A stretch of DNA of 64,000 nt from Tropicibacter naphthalenivorans (GTDB taxonomy: Bacteria; Pseudomonadota; Alphaproteobacteria; Rhodobacterales; Rhodobacteraceae): NCBI RefSeq assembly GCF_900176475.1, contig NZ_FWXX01000006.1:202039-266038 (forward strand), in the 5' to 3' direction. The first letter of the stretch is position 1; each line of letters opens with the position of its first letter. This document shows positions 1-9,885 of this stretch, piece after piece. The translations under genes and the position numbers were made by a program. The notes beneath the pieces were generated by a model, which ran no database searches, was not told where the DNA came from, and saw nothing but the letters and a program-made list of their open reading frames with translations.

Positions 1-3000
1 TCGTCCTGCGTCAGCCGTTCCTGCAAGGCGCCGCGCTGTGCGTCAAGATCGCTGAGCTGCGCATCGGCCTGCTCGAGCTGCGACTTGAGGGTTGCGGCAT
101 CCTCTTCGGGCAAGCCCTTTGCCTCTAGCGCGGCCACATCCTTTTGCCGGGCCTCATGGCTCGAGACTGCGCGCAAATGCGCATCTTCAAGCGCCTTGAG
201 CTTGGCCCGAAGCGCGTCCAACTGCCCGCTGTCTGCGATCAATTGCGCCAGGGTATCAAGCGACAAATCGGCGGCGGTGGCCTTGGTGGTCAGATCGGCC
301 TGCGCGGCTTGTCGGTCTTTGCTCGCCTGCGTGGCGGCACGCTGACAAGCGGTCAGATGGGCCTTGGCGGCGCTCAGCGCACTGCGGGCCTGCGCCAAGG
401 CATCGGCGCTGCTGTCCTTGGCGGTTTGCGCCTGCGTGCGTGCGGTGTTGTGGCGCGTTCGGTGGGTGTCGGTGGGCTCGCCGTCCAACAGAGCGGCACG
501 CTCTGTTTGTTGCTGCGCCAACTTGGCGGCGCGAGTGTCGGCGACCTGGCCAAGACGCGTGGCATTTTCGGCGGCAGAGCGCGCCTGCGCCTGCGCGGCG
601 CTCAGCTGTGGGGCGAGATTTTTCAGAGCGATTTCAGCCTCTTGCTGCGCCTTGAGGCGCGCGCTGACCTGCTCAATCCGGTCAGATAACCGCGCCTGCG
701 CCTCGGTGCCGAACCCGTCCGGCTGGAGTTGCATCGCCGCAAAGATCGGCGTCAGATCGGTCTCGGCGGCCGCGCGTTGCTGGGCCGCATGGCGGGCGGA
801 CTGCTCGGCCACACCAAGCGTGGTGCGCAACTCGGCCAGCGCCTCGGCCTGCGCTTCACGGGCCGCGCGGCGCTGCTCCAACCGCTGTCGGATCGCTTGG
901 GCGGCGGTCTGATTGCGGTCCAATTGGCTGCGCTGCGCCTCGCGCTGAGCCAGCTGATCGGCGAGTTGCAAGCGCTCTGCCTCCAGCGTTTCAGCAGCCT
1001 GTGTCAGCGGCAAAATTGCCCAGTCCGGCGCAGCGGGCAAGCTCGCCTCTGCGCCCCGCGCCTGCGTGTAGCTGTCGGTCGCTGCCTGCATCGCGGCTTG
1101 CGCAGTGGCGCAGGTTTCCTGCGCCTGCGTCATCGCCAAGCGCGCCGCATCGCCTGCCCGCGCGGCGGTGTCCTGCGCCCGCAGCGCGGTGTCCCGTTCT
1201 GTACGGGCAGTGTCCAACGCTGTGCGCATGTCCTGCGCGAACGCCGCCAAGGCATCATCCGCCAGACTGGGGTGCTCTGTCGCGCCGCACACCGGACAAG
1301 GACAATCGGGTTCAAGGTGCGCGCGCAACTGCTGGGCCAGCTCCGACACGGCGGCCTCGGCGCGCTGTGCTGGCGCTTCGAGAGCCGCAACCCGCTGCGC
1401 TGCGGCATCGGCGGCCGCCTGATGAGCGCGCGCTTCGGCGTCAGCGTTGGCCTCTGCCTCGGTTTGTGCCGCCAAACGCCCTGCGGCCTTTGCATGTTGG
1501 GCCTTGGCGCTGTCATAATCCCGCGCCGCGCGGCGCATTTCTTGGACGGCGCTAAGCTTGGCGAGCACGGCCTCCAGCCGCGTCTGCGGGCTACGGTCGG
1601 TGTTCAACGCGGCCTGAGCGTCGGTGATCGCCTGCTCTAGCCCGCTCAGCTTGGCCCGGTCCTGCGGCGTTTGCGCGTCCAGTTGCGCAAGGGCTGTCTG
1701 TGCCTGCGTGATTTGATGACGCGCCTCCGCCGCCTGCCCCACGGCGGTCTGCTCGGCCAAGGCAAGGTCCGCGCAAGAGGCCAGCTGCCGCTGCACGTCG
1801 GGCCAGCGATCCACCCAACGCGCGGCGTCCGGCACGCGCGCCAAGGCCGCCCCCGCCGCCGCAAGGGCGGTTTCGGCGGTTTCCTTTTGCCCGTTCAGGT
1901 CAGAGACGGATTGTTGCACCTGCGCGGCGGCCTCCTCTGCCTCAAGCTGGGCCGCGCGTGCATCCTGAACCTCTTGCTGGGCGGTCAGGATGGCTTGGTC
2001 AAGCTGGGTCGCTTGCGTCCAGATCGGCCCAAAGGCCTTGAACACGCGTTCCGTTTCCTCCCACGCCGCGACCGCGTCCGAAGCACGGGTCTGGGCGGTT
2101 TCGACCTCTGCGGACAGGCGCAAGTGATCGGCCTGGGCCTGTGTTTCGGCCTCTGTCGCCTCTTTCAGCGTGCGCTGCGTCGCGGCAAAGCGATCAAACT
2201 CGGACCGCAGCGACAGGGCCGTTTCCAGCTGGGCCAATTGCGCGCGCTCTGGCGCGGCCTGTTCCAATGCCTCTGCCGCGTGCTGTGCGGCCTCGGACGC
2301 TTGGGCCAAGGCGGTGCGCGCGTTTTCCAGATCCACATGCGACTGCAATTTCGCCGCACTTTCAGCGCGTTGCGCCCTAGACTGCGCGATCTGAGGTGCC
2401 AAGGCTGCCGCGTCCTGCACCAAAGTCTCGCGGGCCTCATCGGTCAAAATCGGAACCGTGCCACATTGCGCCTCTAGCGTGGTGACCGCCGCCAGTGCCT
2501 TTTGGTGCAGGGCATAAACGCGGCGGGAAATCAGGCGATAGACCTCGGTGCCGGTGACCTTTTCCAGCAGCGCCGCGCGCTCGGTTGTGCCCGCCCGGAG
2601 GAAGGCGTCAAAGTCCCCCTGCGCGAGCAAGACCGTGCGGCGAAACTCGTCATAGGTCAGGCCGGTCAGCGCGGTCACCCGGTCGTTCACCGCCTTGATC
2701 TGGCTTTCCAAGACCGTGCCGTCGGCCACGCGGGTCAGACTGCGGTCGATGCTTTGCAGCCGCCCGTCCGCCTTGCCGCGCGCCCTCCGCGCCGCCCATG
2801 TCGCGCAGTAGGTCTCTGCGTCCGGGGCGACGAATGTGACCTCGGCCCAGCCCTGCGCCGCCCCCCGCCGCAGGATCGCCCGCGCGTCAGACGATTTGAT
2901 CGTCTCGCCGCTGGCGTCGGGCACGTCGTCGTTGACCCCCGCGCTCGAAAGCCGCGGGCAGTTGCCATAAAGCGCAAGGCACATGGCGTCGAGGATCGTC

Positions 3001-3131
3001 GATTTGCCCGCCCCCGTCTCGCCTGTAATGGCGAAGAGGCCCGCGGAATGCAGCGGTTCCGCCGTCAGGTCGAGGACAAAGGCGTCCGACAGGCTGGCGA
3101 GGTTTTCGCCCTTGATCTGAAGGATTTGCAT
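1..3131 (-). CDS. sbcC: SbcC, ATPase subunit of the SbcCD nuclease (partial, runs off the window start)
   Basis: SMC-like ATPase partner of SbcD; the complex cuts hairpins and processes DNA ends. The frame is open from the start codon at 3131 to base 1, giving 1043 residues without the C-terminal ATPase lobe. A Walker A motif (GETGAGKST) lies near residues 33-42. A zinc-hook CPVC falls in frame at residues 612-615, in the middle of an Ala/Gln/Glu-rich coiled coil, as expected for a protein of about 1200 residues. It begins 3 bases after the sbcD stop codon, so the two are one transcription unit. Codon use is typical of the neighbourhood and no damage is seen. Confidence 0.95.
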   Translation of the reverse strand, partial: MQILQIKGENLASLSDAFVLDLTAEPLHSAGLFAITGETGAGKSTILDAMCLALYGNCPRLSSAGVNDDVPDASGETIKSSDARAILRRGAAQGWAEVTFVAPDAETYCATWAARRARGKADGRLQSIDRSLTRVADGTVLESQIKAVNDRVTALTGLTYDEFRRTVLLAQGDFDAFLRAGTTERAALLEKVTGTEVYRLISRRVYALHQKALAAVTTLEAQCGTVPILTDEARETLVQDAAALAPQIAQSRAQRAESAAKLQSHVDLENARTALAQASEAAQHAAEALEQAAPERAQLAQLETALSLRSEFDRFAATQRTLKEATEAETQAQADHLRLSAEVETAQTRASDAVAAWEETERVFKAFGPIWTQATQLDQAILTAQQEVQDARAAQLEAEEAAAQVQQSVSDLNGQKETAETALAAAGAALARVPDAARWVDRWPDVQRQLASCADLALAEQTAVGQAAEARHQITQAQTALAQLDAQTPQDRAKLSGLEQAITDAQAALNTDRSPQTRLEAVLAKLSAVQEMRRAARDYDSAKAQHAKAAGRLAAQTEAEANADAEARAHQAAADAAAQRVAALEAPAQRAEAAVSELAQQLRAHLEPDCPCPVCGATEHPSLADDALAAFAQDMRTALDTARTERDTALRAQDTAARAGDAARLAMTQAQETCATAQAAMQAATDSYTQARGAEASLPAAPDWAILPLTQAAETLEAERLQLADQLAQREAQRSQLDRNQTAAQAIRQRLEQRRAAREAQAEALAELRTTLGVAEQSARHAAQQRAAAETDLTPIFAAMQLQPDGFGTEAQARLSDRIEQVSARLKAQQEAEIALKNLAPQLSAAQAQARSAAENATRLGQVADTRAAKLAQQQTERAALLDGEPTDTHRTRHNTARTQAQTAKDSSADALAQARSALSAAKAHLTACQRAATQASKDRQAAQADLTTKATAADLSLDTLAQLIADSGQLDALRAKLKALEDAHLRAVSSHEARQKDVAALEAKGLPEEDAATLKSQLEQADAQLSDLDAQRGALQERLTQD

Positions 3132-3134
3132 GGC

Positions 3135-4358
3135 TTAGCCCTCCTCTGCCAAGGCATCGCGGAAGGCGGCGATATGCGCGGGTTCGGGTGCAAGGCCGTT
3201 GGCGGCCTCGAAAGCCGTGCGGAAAAGGTCTTCGGGCGTGGTTTCGGCCAGCGACACCGGCGCAGGGGTCTGCGTTACCTCGGTCGCGGGGCGGTGCACG
3301 CGGATGCCCGCGGGGCGGACGGGGGCGTCTGACAGCAGCCGTTCGGCCTCGGTCATCAGCACGGCGGCAGAGCCGGTCGCGGTCAGCTCCACGTAGACGA
3401 AGGGGCGCAGATCGGCGGGAACATCAGGCAAATCAAGGGCTTGCAGGGCCGCGCCCAGATCGGACACCTCCATCGTGCCACGCTCTGGCAGGCGCAACAT
3501 CGGCGCGGGGCGGGGCATGGGCAGATGGGTCTTGGTGATCTCGTCCCCGACCTCGATCAGCGTCACGCCATGCTCATAGCCCGCCTCGGTGGCGGACAGC
3601 GGAAAACACGAGCCGGAGTAGCGGATGCGCCCGCCGGCCAGATTTTGCGGACGGTGCAAATGCCCAAGCGCTACGTAGTCAAAGGCCTGCGGGAAAATAT
3701 CCTCGGGGACCGCGTGTTCGCCGCCGATCAGGATGCGCCGCTCGGCCCCGTCGCTCTCGGTCGCGCCGTGGCAATGCAGGTGCCCCATGGCGAGGATCGG
3801 CAGGCCATCCGCCAGCGCCAAAGCGCCTTTGGCCATTTCGGCGTGGAACCGGCGCGCGGCCTCAACGATGGGCGAGCCCGCGCCGTTTTCGGCAAAGCTC
3901 AGCCCCGGCAGGTCAGCAGCGCGCAAAAACGGGATCGCGCAGGCATAGGCGCGCACCGCGCCGCTGGCATCGGGCAGCGGGACCATGTGGCGCGCCACGT
4001 CCAAAGCGCCCTCGGACCGCCGCACCGTCGCCACCACATGCACATCGAGGCTGTCAAGAATGGCGGCGGGCGCCTCGAGCCGCGCTGCGGGGTCATGGTT
4101 GCCCGCTGTTATCACCGTCACCAGACCGGGCCGCCGGGTCTTGAACCCGCGCAAGGCCTGATACAGCAGCTTTTGCGAGACCCCCGACGGGTTTATCCCG
4201 TCAAACACATCCCCCGCAATCAGCAAAACGTCGATCTGATGCGCCTCTAGAACGTCTTCCAAAGCCTTTAGCCAAGCGCGATGCTCGGCCTCGCGGCTCC
4301 ACCCGTTGAGGGTCTGGCCGATGTGCCAATCGGCGGTGTGCAAAACGCGTAACGTCAT
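3135..4358 (-). CDS. sbcD: SbcD, exonuclease subunit of SbcCD
   Basis: Mn-dependent calcineurin-like phosphoesterase, the nuclease subunit of SbcCD. The 407-residue protein has the metal-binding motifs in order: TADWH at the N-terminus, AGDVFD, GNHD and GHLH. I chose the ATG at 4358 because the conserved start MTLRVLHTADWHIG follows directly; the frame is open further upstream, but that stretch has no family similarity. It is followed by sbcC after 3 bases. The gene upstream on the same strand is the LysR regulator, whose 3' end lies about 70 bases away, so a separate promoter there is possible. Confidence 0.95.
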   Translation of the reverse strand: MTLRVLHTADWHIGQTLNGWSREAEHRAWLKALEDVLEAHQIDVLLIAGDVFDGINPSGVSQKLLYQALRGFKTRRPGLVTVITAGNHDPAARLEAPAAILDSLDVHVVATVRRSEGALDVARHMVPLPDASGAVRAYACAIPFLRAADLPGLSFAENGAGSPIVEAARRFHAEMAKGALALADGLPILAMGHLHCHGATESDGAERRILIGGEHAVPEDIFPQAFDYVALGHLHRPQNLAGGRIRYSGSCFPLSATEAGYEHGVTLIEVGDEITKTHLPMPRPAPMLRLPERGTMEVSDLGAALQALDLPDVPADLRPFVYVELTATGSAAVLMTEAERLLSDAPVRPAGIRVHRPATEVTQTPAPVSLAETTPEDLFRTAFEAANGLAPEPAHIAAFRDALAEEG

Positions 4359-4427
4359 CAAGAAAACCGTTCCAGTGTTCTGGCATGTGATAGCGCGCCG
4401 CGCGCCGGGATGCACGCCCCGGATGTG

Positions 4428-5333
4428 TCAGGTGATGTCGTCCAGCATCGCCAGAAAGTTGCGCAAGGTCGGCGTGTCATCCTGTCGCCGCCACACGACG
4501 CCCGTCTCCAGCTGCGGCGCGTCCCCCGCCAGCGTCAGGTAACACACCCCGGCCCGCGCGAGGTTGCGCAAGGACGCAGGCACCAGGGCAATGCCCATCC
4601 CGGCGGACACCAGAGAGATGATCGTCTGCATCTGGATGGCGTTTTGCACGATCTGCGCCGCCCCGCCATGGGCCGCGTAATAGCCTGTCACCAAATCATA
4701 AAACAGCGGCGCGACGTGTCGCGGAAAGACAATGAGCGGCGAAGCCACCACCTGCGCCGCTGTCACCTGCCCCGCCACCGGGGTCAAACGCCCCTCGGCC
4801 AGCCAGCTTTCCGGTACGGCGGCGACCAAGGGTTCAGACGCCAGACAGCGATAGGCAAACCGCTCCGGCAGGCTCGCCTCTTGCGGCGGGATGATGATCC
4901 CCACCTGCCCGCGCCCCTCTACCATTGCGGCGATCTGCCGGTCGCTGGTCGCCTCGGTCAAGGACAGCTCAACCTGCGGGTAAAGCTGGCGAAAGCGCGC
5001 CACCAGCGTCGGCAAAATGCTGTAATCGGCGGTGCTGACAAAGGACAGCTCCAGCCGCCCGGCGCGCCCTTGGCGGATGCTGTCCGCCGTCTCGGGCAGG
5101 GCATCCACCGCCGCCACCGCCTGCGCCACATGCGGCAACCACTGCGCGCCAAAGGCCGTCAGGGCCACGCTGCGCCGCGTCCGGTCGAACAAGGGCGCAC
5201 CCAGCTGCGCCTCGAGCGCCTTGATCGACTGCGACAGCGGCGGCTGGGTCATCCCCAACTGCTCGGCGGCGCGGCCAAAGTGCAAACTCTCGGCCAAGGC
5301 AAGGAAATGCCGCAGCGGGCGCAGGTCCATCAC
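4428..5333 (-). CDS. LysR-family transcriptional regulator
   Basis: The 301-residue protein has the LysR layout: an N-terminal winged helix-turn-helix (residues 3-60, with FGRAAEQLGMTQPPLSQSIK as the recognition region) and a periplasmic-binding-like effector domain from about residue 90. The second methionine (MDLRPLRHF) may be the true start. It is divergent from ilvD with a spacer of only 97 bases, so ilvD and the regulator itself are the obvious candidate targets. The effector is not identifiable from the sequence. Confidence 0.9.
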   Translation of the reverse strand: MMDLRPLRHFLALAESLHFGRAAEQLGMTQPPLSQSIKALEAQLGAPLFDRTRRSVALTAFGAQWLPHVAQAVAAVDALPETADSIRQGRAGRLELSFVSTADYSILPTLVARFRQLYPQVELSLTEATSDRQIAAMVEGRGQVGIIIPPQEASLPERFAYRCLASEPLVAAVPESWLAEGRLTPVAGQVTAAQVVASPLIVFPRHVAPLFYDLVTGYYAAHGGAAQIVQNAIQMQTIISLVSAGMGIALVPASLRNLARAGVCYLTLAGDAPQLETGVVWRRQDDTPTLRNFLAMLDDIT

Positions 5334-5430
5334 TTAGTCCCTCAGGCTATCAATCCGCCCAGAATAATATATTTCACTCTGGCAAACCACCGCTATAAGG
5401 TGCGCCAAATTTCACTCCGGGAGGGCATCC
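5334..5430. promoter_or_regulatory. Divergent promoter region between the LysR gene and ilvD
   Basis: This is the only non-coding DNA between the two divergent genes. It holds a direct repeat of ATTTCACTCYGG (near 5373 and 5408), an AT-rich stretch (AATAATATAT), a possible -10 CTATAAG, and a strong Shine-Dalgarno GGGAGGG just before the ilvD ATG. LysR proteins normally bind such divergent spacers. The exact binding site is inferred. Confidence 0.45.
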
Positions 5431-7278
5431 ATGCCTCGTTATCGTTCCAGAACCAGCACCCATGGCCGCAACATGGCAGGCGCACGCGGCCTGTGGCGCG
5501 CCACCGGCATGACCGACGAAGACTTTGGCAAGCCGATCATCGCCATCGTCAACTCTTTCACCCAATTCGTGCCCGGTCACGTCCACCTCAAGGATCTCGG
5601 CCAGATGGTCGCCCGCGAGGTTGAGGCCGCAGGCGGTGTGGCCAAGGAATTCAACACCATCGCCGTGGATGACGGCATCGCCATGGGCCACGACGGGATG
5701 CTCTACTCGCTGCCCTCGCGTGAGATCATCGCCGACAGCGTCGAATACATGGTCAACGCCCATTGCGCCGACGCCATGGTCTGCATTTCCAACTGTGACA
5801 AGATCACGCCGGGGATGCTGATGGCCGCCATGCGCCTGAATATCCCGGTGATTTTCGTCTCGGGTGGGCCGATGGAAGCAGGCAAGATCGACCTCGCCGA
5901 TCTTGACGTGAAAAAGGTCGACCTCGTCGACGCCATGGTCGCCGCCGCCTCGGAAACCTACACCGACGAGCAGGTCCAGCACATCGAGGAAAACGCCTGC
6001 CCGACCTGCGGGTCGTGCTCGGGGATGTTCACCGCCAACTCGATGAACTGCTTGGCCGAAGCGCTTGGCCTCGCCCTGCCCGGCAACGGCTCGACGCTGG
6101 CAACCCACGCCGACCGCAAAAACCTGTTCCTCGAAGCGGGCCGCAAGATCGTCGAGATCACCAAGCGTCACTACAACGACGAAGAAGCGGGCCTTCTGCC
6201 GCGCGAAATCGCCACCTTTGAAGCGTTCGAAAACGCCATGTCGCTCGACATCGCCATGGGCGGGTCCACCAACACCGTGCTGCACCTGCTGGCCATCGCC
6301 CGCGAGGGCGAGGTGAACTTCACCATGGATGACATCGACCGCCTCTCGCGCAAGGTGCCCTGCCTGTGCAAGGTCGCGCCGAACATCGAAAACGTCCACA
6401 TGGAGGACGTGCACCGCGCCGGCGGCATCTTCTCGATCCTGGGCGAACTCAGCCGCGCGGGCCTCTTGCACAACGACTGCGCCACGGTCCACTCCAGCAC
6501 CATGGCCGAGGCGATCGGCAAATGGGACATCAAGGTCGCCAACAACCCCGAGGCGGAACAGCTGTTCAAAGCGGCCCCCGGCGGCGTGCGCACCACGCAG
6601 GCCTTCTCGACCGAGAACCGCTATAAAGACCTCGACACCGACCGCGCAGGCGGCGTCATCCGCTCCAAGGACCACGCTTTCAGCCAGGACGGCGGCCTCG
6701 CCGTGCTCTTCGGCAACATCGCCGAGGAAGGCTGCATCGTGAAAACCGCGGGCGTCGATGCCTCGATCCTCAAGTTCACCGGCACGGCGCATGTTTGCGA
6801 AAGCCAGGACGCCGCGGTCAGCGACATCCTCACCGGCAAAGTCAAGGAAGGCGACGTGGTGGTCATCCGCTACGAAGGCCCCAAGGGCGGCCCCGGCATG
6901 CAGGAAATGCTCTACCCGACCTCGTATCTCAAATCCAAAGGTCTGGGCAAAGCCTGCGCGCTGCTCACCGACGGGCGTTTCTCGGGCGGCACCTCGGGCC
7001 TGTCCATCGGCCACGTCTCCCCTGAGGCGGCCGAAGGCGGCACCATTGGTTTGGTGGAAAAAGGCGACAAGATCGAAATCGACATCCCCAACCGCAAAAT
7101 CCACCTCGCCGTGGACGATGCCGTGCTCGCCGCCCGCCGCGCCGCCCGCGACGAAAAAGGCTGGCAGCCCGAGGAGCAGCGCAAACGCCAAGTCTCCACC
7201 GCACTGCAAGCCTACGCCGCCCTGACCACCTCGGCGGCAAAAGGCGCGGTCCGCGACGTCACCCAACTCAAAAAGTAA
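5431..7278 (+). CDS. ilvD: Dihydroxy-acid dehydratase (branched-chain amino acid biosynthesis)
   Basis: Dehydrates 2,3-dihydroxy-isovalerate and 2,3-dihydroxy-3-methylvalerate to the 2-oxoacids, the third common step of valine, leucine and isoleucine synthesis. At 615 residues it matches the usual length of the long (E. coli-type) form. The Fe-S cluster cysteines are visible in [10 protein letters not shown] and [17 protein letters not shown], and the Mg/substrate region in [10 protein letters not shown]. Shine-Dalgarno GGGAGGG precedes the ATG. It stands alone, divergent from a LysR regulator, and ends in a strong intrinsic terminator. Intact. Confidence 0.97.
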   Translation: MPRYRSRTSTHGRNMAGARGLWRATGMTDEDFGKPIIAIVNSFTQFVPGHVHLKDLGQMVAREVEAAGGVAKEFNTIAVDDGIAMGHDGMLYSLPSREIIADSVEYMVNAHCADAMVCISNCDKITPGMLMAAMRLNIPVIFVSGGPMEAGKIDLADLDVKKVDLVDAMVAAASETYTDEQVQHIEENACPTCGSCSGMFTANSMNCLAEALGLALPGNGSTLATHADRKNLFLEAGRKIVEITKRHYNDEEAGLLPREIATFEAFENAMSLDIAMGGSTNTVLHLLAIAREGEVNFTMDDIDRLSRKVPCLCKVAPNIENVHMEDVHRAGGIFSILGELSRAGLLHNDCATVHSSTMAEAIGKWDIKVANNPEAEQLFKAAPGGVRTTQAFSTENRYKDLDTDRAGGVIRSKDHAFSQDGGLAVLFGNIAEEGCIVKTAGVDASILKFTGTAHVCESQDAAVSDILTGKVKEGDVVVIRYEGPKGGPGMQEMLYPTSYLKSKGLGKACALLTDGRFSGGTSGLSIGHVSPEAAEGGTIGLVEKGDKIEIDIPNRKIHLAVDDAVLAARRAARDEKGWQPEEQRKRQVSTALQAYAALTTSAAKGAVRDVTQLKK

Positions 7279-7290
7279 CCTACAAAACCA

Positions 7291-7321
7291 AAGGCCACCG
7301 CAAATCCACTGCGGTGGCCTT
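7291..7321 (+). terminator. Rho-independent terminator of ilvD
   Basis: Perfect 12-bp stem (AAGGCCACCGCA pairing with TGCGGTGGCCTT) around a 7-base loop, 12 bases after the ilvD stop codon and followed by a pyrimidine-rich tract. The symmetry may let it also end the convergent beta-glucosidase transcript. Confidence 0.9.
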
Positions 7322-7327
7322 CCCATC

Positions 7328-7374
7328 TTCTTCTCTTTAAAAATATCCTGGGGAGCGCGAGGGGCGAGCCCCTC
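7328..7374. repeat. Copy 1 of a 3'-end motif (pyrimidine tract plus AAATATCC, then a GC hairpin)
   Basis: TTCTTCTCTTT-AA-AAATATCC at 7328-7348 is followed by a 9-bp hairpin (GCGAGGGGC / GCCCCTCGC). It sits just beyond the stop codon of the minus-strand beta-glucosidase. Two more copies occur at 12318 and 17421, always at the 3' end of a minus-strand gene and always in the same orientation. Confidence 0.6.
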
Positions 7375-7383
7375 GCCCTTTCC

Positions 7384-9813
7384 TCACACAGCCAAACTCT
7401 CGGCCTCGCGCACGACCTCACAGCGCAGCGGCAAATCCGCAGCCGAGAACCCGACTTCCACGGAAAACGCCCCGGCCTCGACGCGCCAACCCCCGGCCTC
7501 CACGTCATAAAACGCAAAATCCCGCGCGCTCAGCGTCAGGGTCACATCGGCGCTCTCACCCGCCTCCAGCCGGACCTTGCGGAACGCCTTCAGCTCGCGC
7601 GTGGGCCGCGCCACGCTGGCCTCCAAATCGCCGACGTAGACCTGCACCACGCTCGCCCCCGCGCGCGCGCCGGTGTTGGTCACAGTGACCGTTACCTCCT
7701 CACCCATGACCCGCAAGTTGCTGATTTCAAACGTCGTATATCCCAAACCATGGCCAAACGGGAACAAGGGCAGCGTCCCCTGCCGGTCGTAATGGCGATA
7801 GCCGATGAACACGCCTTCCTCATAGCGCACGCGGCCATCGAGGCCCGGATAAACCTCCGGATCCTGCGAGCGCGTCGGGTTGTCCGCCCACCGCACCGGA
7901 AAGGTCTGGGGCAAGCGCCCGCCCGGCTCAACCTCGCCGAACAGCACATCACCAATGGCGTTGCCGCACTCTTGGCCCGGATACCACGCCTGCAACACGG
8001 CGGGCGCGTCCGCGATCCAGGGCATCTCTACGGGCCCGCCGGTCTGCAAGACCACCACCGTGTTGGGGTTCGCCGCCAGCACCGCCGAGACCAGCGCGTC
8101 CTGCGCGCCGGGCAAGGCGATGTCTTGCAGGTCCGACCCTTCGGTATCCCACTCGCCCGACCGTCCAACGAAGACCAACGCGACGTCCGCTTCGCTCGCC
8201 ACGCGCGCCGCCTCGGCGATCTCCGCCTCCCCCAAAGGCCGCGATACGCCAAACCGGAAAGCGCTGAATTGCAGATTGTCGGTGGGCTTGGTGCGGAAGT
8301 CCATCACCACCTCCACCGGCCTGCCCGCTGTCAGATCAGCCAGCCCCGTGACCTCGTCGCAGCCTTCCTCGAAAAAGGTGCGCCCCTTGGTCCAGCCGTC
8401 CCACACATCGACCACCAACTGCCCGTCCACAAACAGCCGCGCCAGCCCCGCCGCGTGCAGACCAAAGCTGTGCGGCCCGCTCTGTTCAGGCGTGTACTGC
8501 CCCGTCACCCGCGCCGAGAAGTGCAGCGGATCAACCTTGCCGCCGCCCACACCTTCGATCCAGAAGGCGACGGAACTGTCCATCTCCTCCACGTGCACCG
8601 GGGCGCCGTCCAGCGTCTCGTTGTCGAAAAACGCCGCCGTGACCTTGTCCATGACCGGTTCCCAACGGTGGTTGGTGCAGCCCTGCGCGTAGGTCAGGCG
8701 ATCTTCGCCAACGCGGGCCACCAGCCCCTCCCAGGGCGAGACGCGGTAATGCGGATTCAGCTGCGCCGAGCCGCCGCCCATGATCTGCGCAACCTTGGCG
8801 TTCGGGCCGATGACGGCGATCTTTTGCGGCGCATCCAGCGGCAGGACGCCCTCGTTTTTCATCAAAACCGCCCCCTCGGCCCCGGCCCGCCGGATCAGCG
8901 CGCGGTGCTCGGGTCGGTCCTCAGCCCGCTCCTCGAAAGCGCGGTGATCGTCCAGCGAGCCCACCCGCTGCATCAATCGCAGCATGTTCAGCGCGCGCTC
9001 GCGCACGGTTTCGCGGCTGACCTCGCCCGCCTCGACCGCGTCGATCAGCTGCTGACCGCGGTCGCGCGTCGGCCCCGGCATCTCCAGATCCAGCCCCGCG
9101 TTCACCGTCGGCGCGCAGGTCCGAGAGCCGAACCAATCGGACATGACAATCCCGTCATAGCCCCAGTCCTCGCGCAGCACCTTCGTCAAAAGCCAAGCAT
9201 TCTCAGCGGCATAAGTGCCATTGAGCTTGTTATAAGACGACATCACCCCCCAAGTGCCCGCCTTTTTCACCGCATCCTCAAAGGGGCGCAGGTAAACCTC
9301 TCGCAAGGACCGCTCGTCAATTTCCGAGCTGATCGTGGTGCGCTCAATCTCAGATTCATTGCCCGCGAAATGTTTGATCGTGGCGGATACGCCCTTGGCC
9401 TGAAGCCCTTGGATATACCCAACGGCCAGCGCCGCCGCCAATTCAGGGTCCTCCGAGTAACACTCGAAATTGCGCCCATTGGTGACGCTGCGGTGGATGT
9501 TCACCGTCGGCGCAAGGCTCACATGGGCGTTCTTTGACTTGACCTCATCGGCCAGCGCGCCGCCGATCTCGCGCGCCAAGTCCGGGTCCCATGTCGCGCC
9601 GATCCCGATTCCCGCCGGAAAGCACGCCGCCGTGACCCCCCCCACCAACGAGCCACCGCCGCGCGCGCCATTCGGCCCGTCCGTGACGCGCAGCTTACCG
9701 ATGTTCAGCCGCTCCACACCGGGCAACGACCAAAAGCCACTCCCCGACAGCAGGCTCACCTGCTCTTCCAGCGTCAGCTCATCCACCAGTGTCTCAATGT
9801 CTTGGGTCGTCAT
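7384..9813 (-). CDS. Beta-glucosidase-like glycoside hydrolase, family GH3 with PA14 domain
   Basis: 809 residues: GH3 N-terminal barrel, GH3 C-terminal alpha/beta domain and a fibronectin-III-like tail, with a PA14 carbohydrate-binding insertion at about residues 400-530 (ends near FVDGQLVVDVWDGW). The catalytic nucleophile Asp is in IVMSDW; KHFAGNESE is the conserved substrate-binding loop. No signal peptide is seen, so the enzyme is probably cytoplasmic and acts on imported beta-glucosides. Shine-Dalgarno AGGGAGAG precedes the ATG. It lies 72 bases after the gentisate operon's last gene on the same strand and could be read through from it, though the function is unrelated. Substrate unknown. 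Confidence 0.9.
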   Translation of the reverse strand: MTTQDIETLVDELTLEEQVSLLSGSGFWSLPGVERLNIGKLRVTDGPNGARGGGSLVGGVTAACFPAGIGIGATWDPDLAREIGGALADEVKSKNAHVSLAPTVNIHRSVTNGRNFECYSEDPELAAALAVGYIQGLQAKGVSATIKHFAGNESEIERTTISSEIDERSLREVYLRPFEDAVKKAGTWGVMSSYNKLNGTYAAENAWLLTKVLREDWGYDGIVMSDWFGSRTCAPTVNAGLDLEMPGPTRDRGQQLIDAVEAGEVSRETVRERALNMLRLMQRVGSLDDHRAFEERAEDRPEHRALIRRAGAEGAVLMKNEGVLPLDAPQKIAVIGPNAKVAQIMGGGSAQLNPHYRVSPWEGLVARVGEDRLTYAQGCTNHRWEPVMDKVTAAFFDNETLDGAPVHVEEMDSSVAFWIEGVGGGKVDPLHFSARVTGQYTPEQSGPHSFGLHAAGLARLFVDGQLVVDVWDGWTKGRTFFEEGCDEVTGLADLTAGRPVEVVMDFRTKPTDNLQFSAFRFGVSRPLGEAEIAEAARVASEADVALVFVGRSGEWDTEGSDLQDIALPGAQDALVSAVLAANPNTVVVLQTGGPVEMPWIADAPAVLQAWYPGQECGNAIGDVLFGEVEPGGRLPQTFPVRWADNPTRSQDPEVYPGLDGRVRYEEGVFIGYRHYDRQGTLPLFPFGHGLGYTTFEISNLRVMGEEVTVTVTNTGARAGASVVQVYVGDLEASVARPTRELKAFRKVRLEAGESADVTLTLSARDFAFYDVEAGGWRVEAGAFSVEVGFSAADLPLRCEVVREAESLAV

Positions 9814-9885
9814 GGCGCCACTCTCCCTTTGGCTATGTCCAAAGTGGTAGCCCGCCTGTTAGCGTATGACAAACGGCAAATGCGC

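Noticed and set aside
5374..7326. 650-codon open frame opposite ilvD
   Set aside because: Complementary to a clear ilvD; Gly/His/Asp/Val-rich composition is the usual antisense artefact in high-GC DNA.
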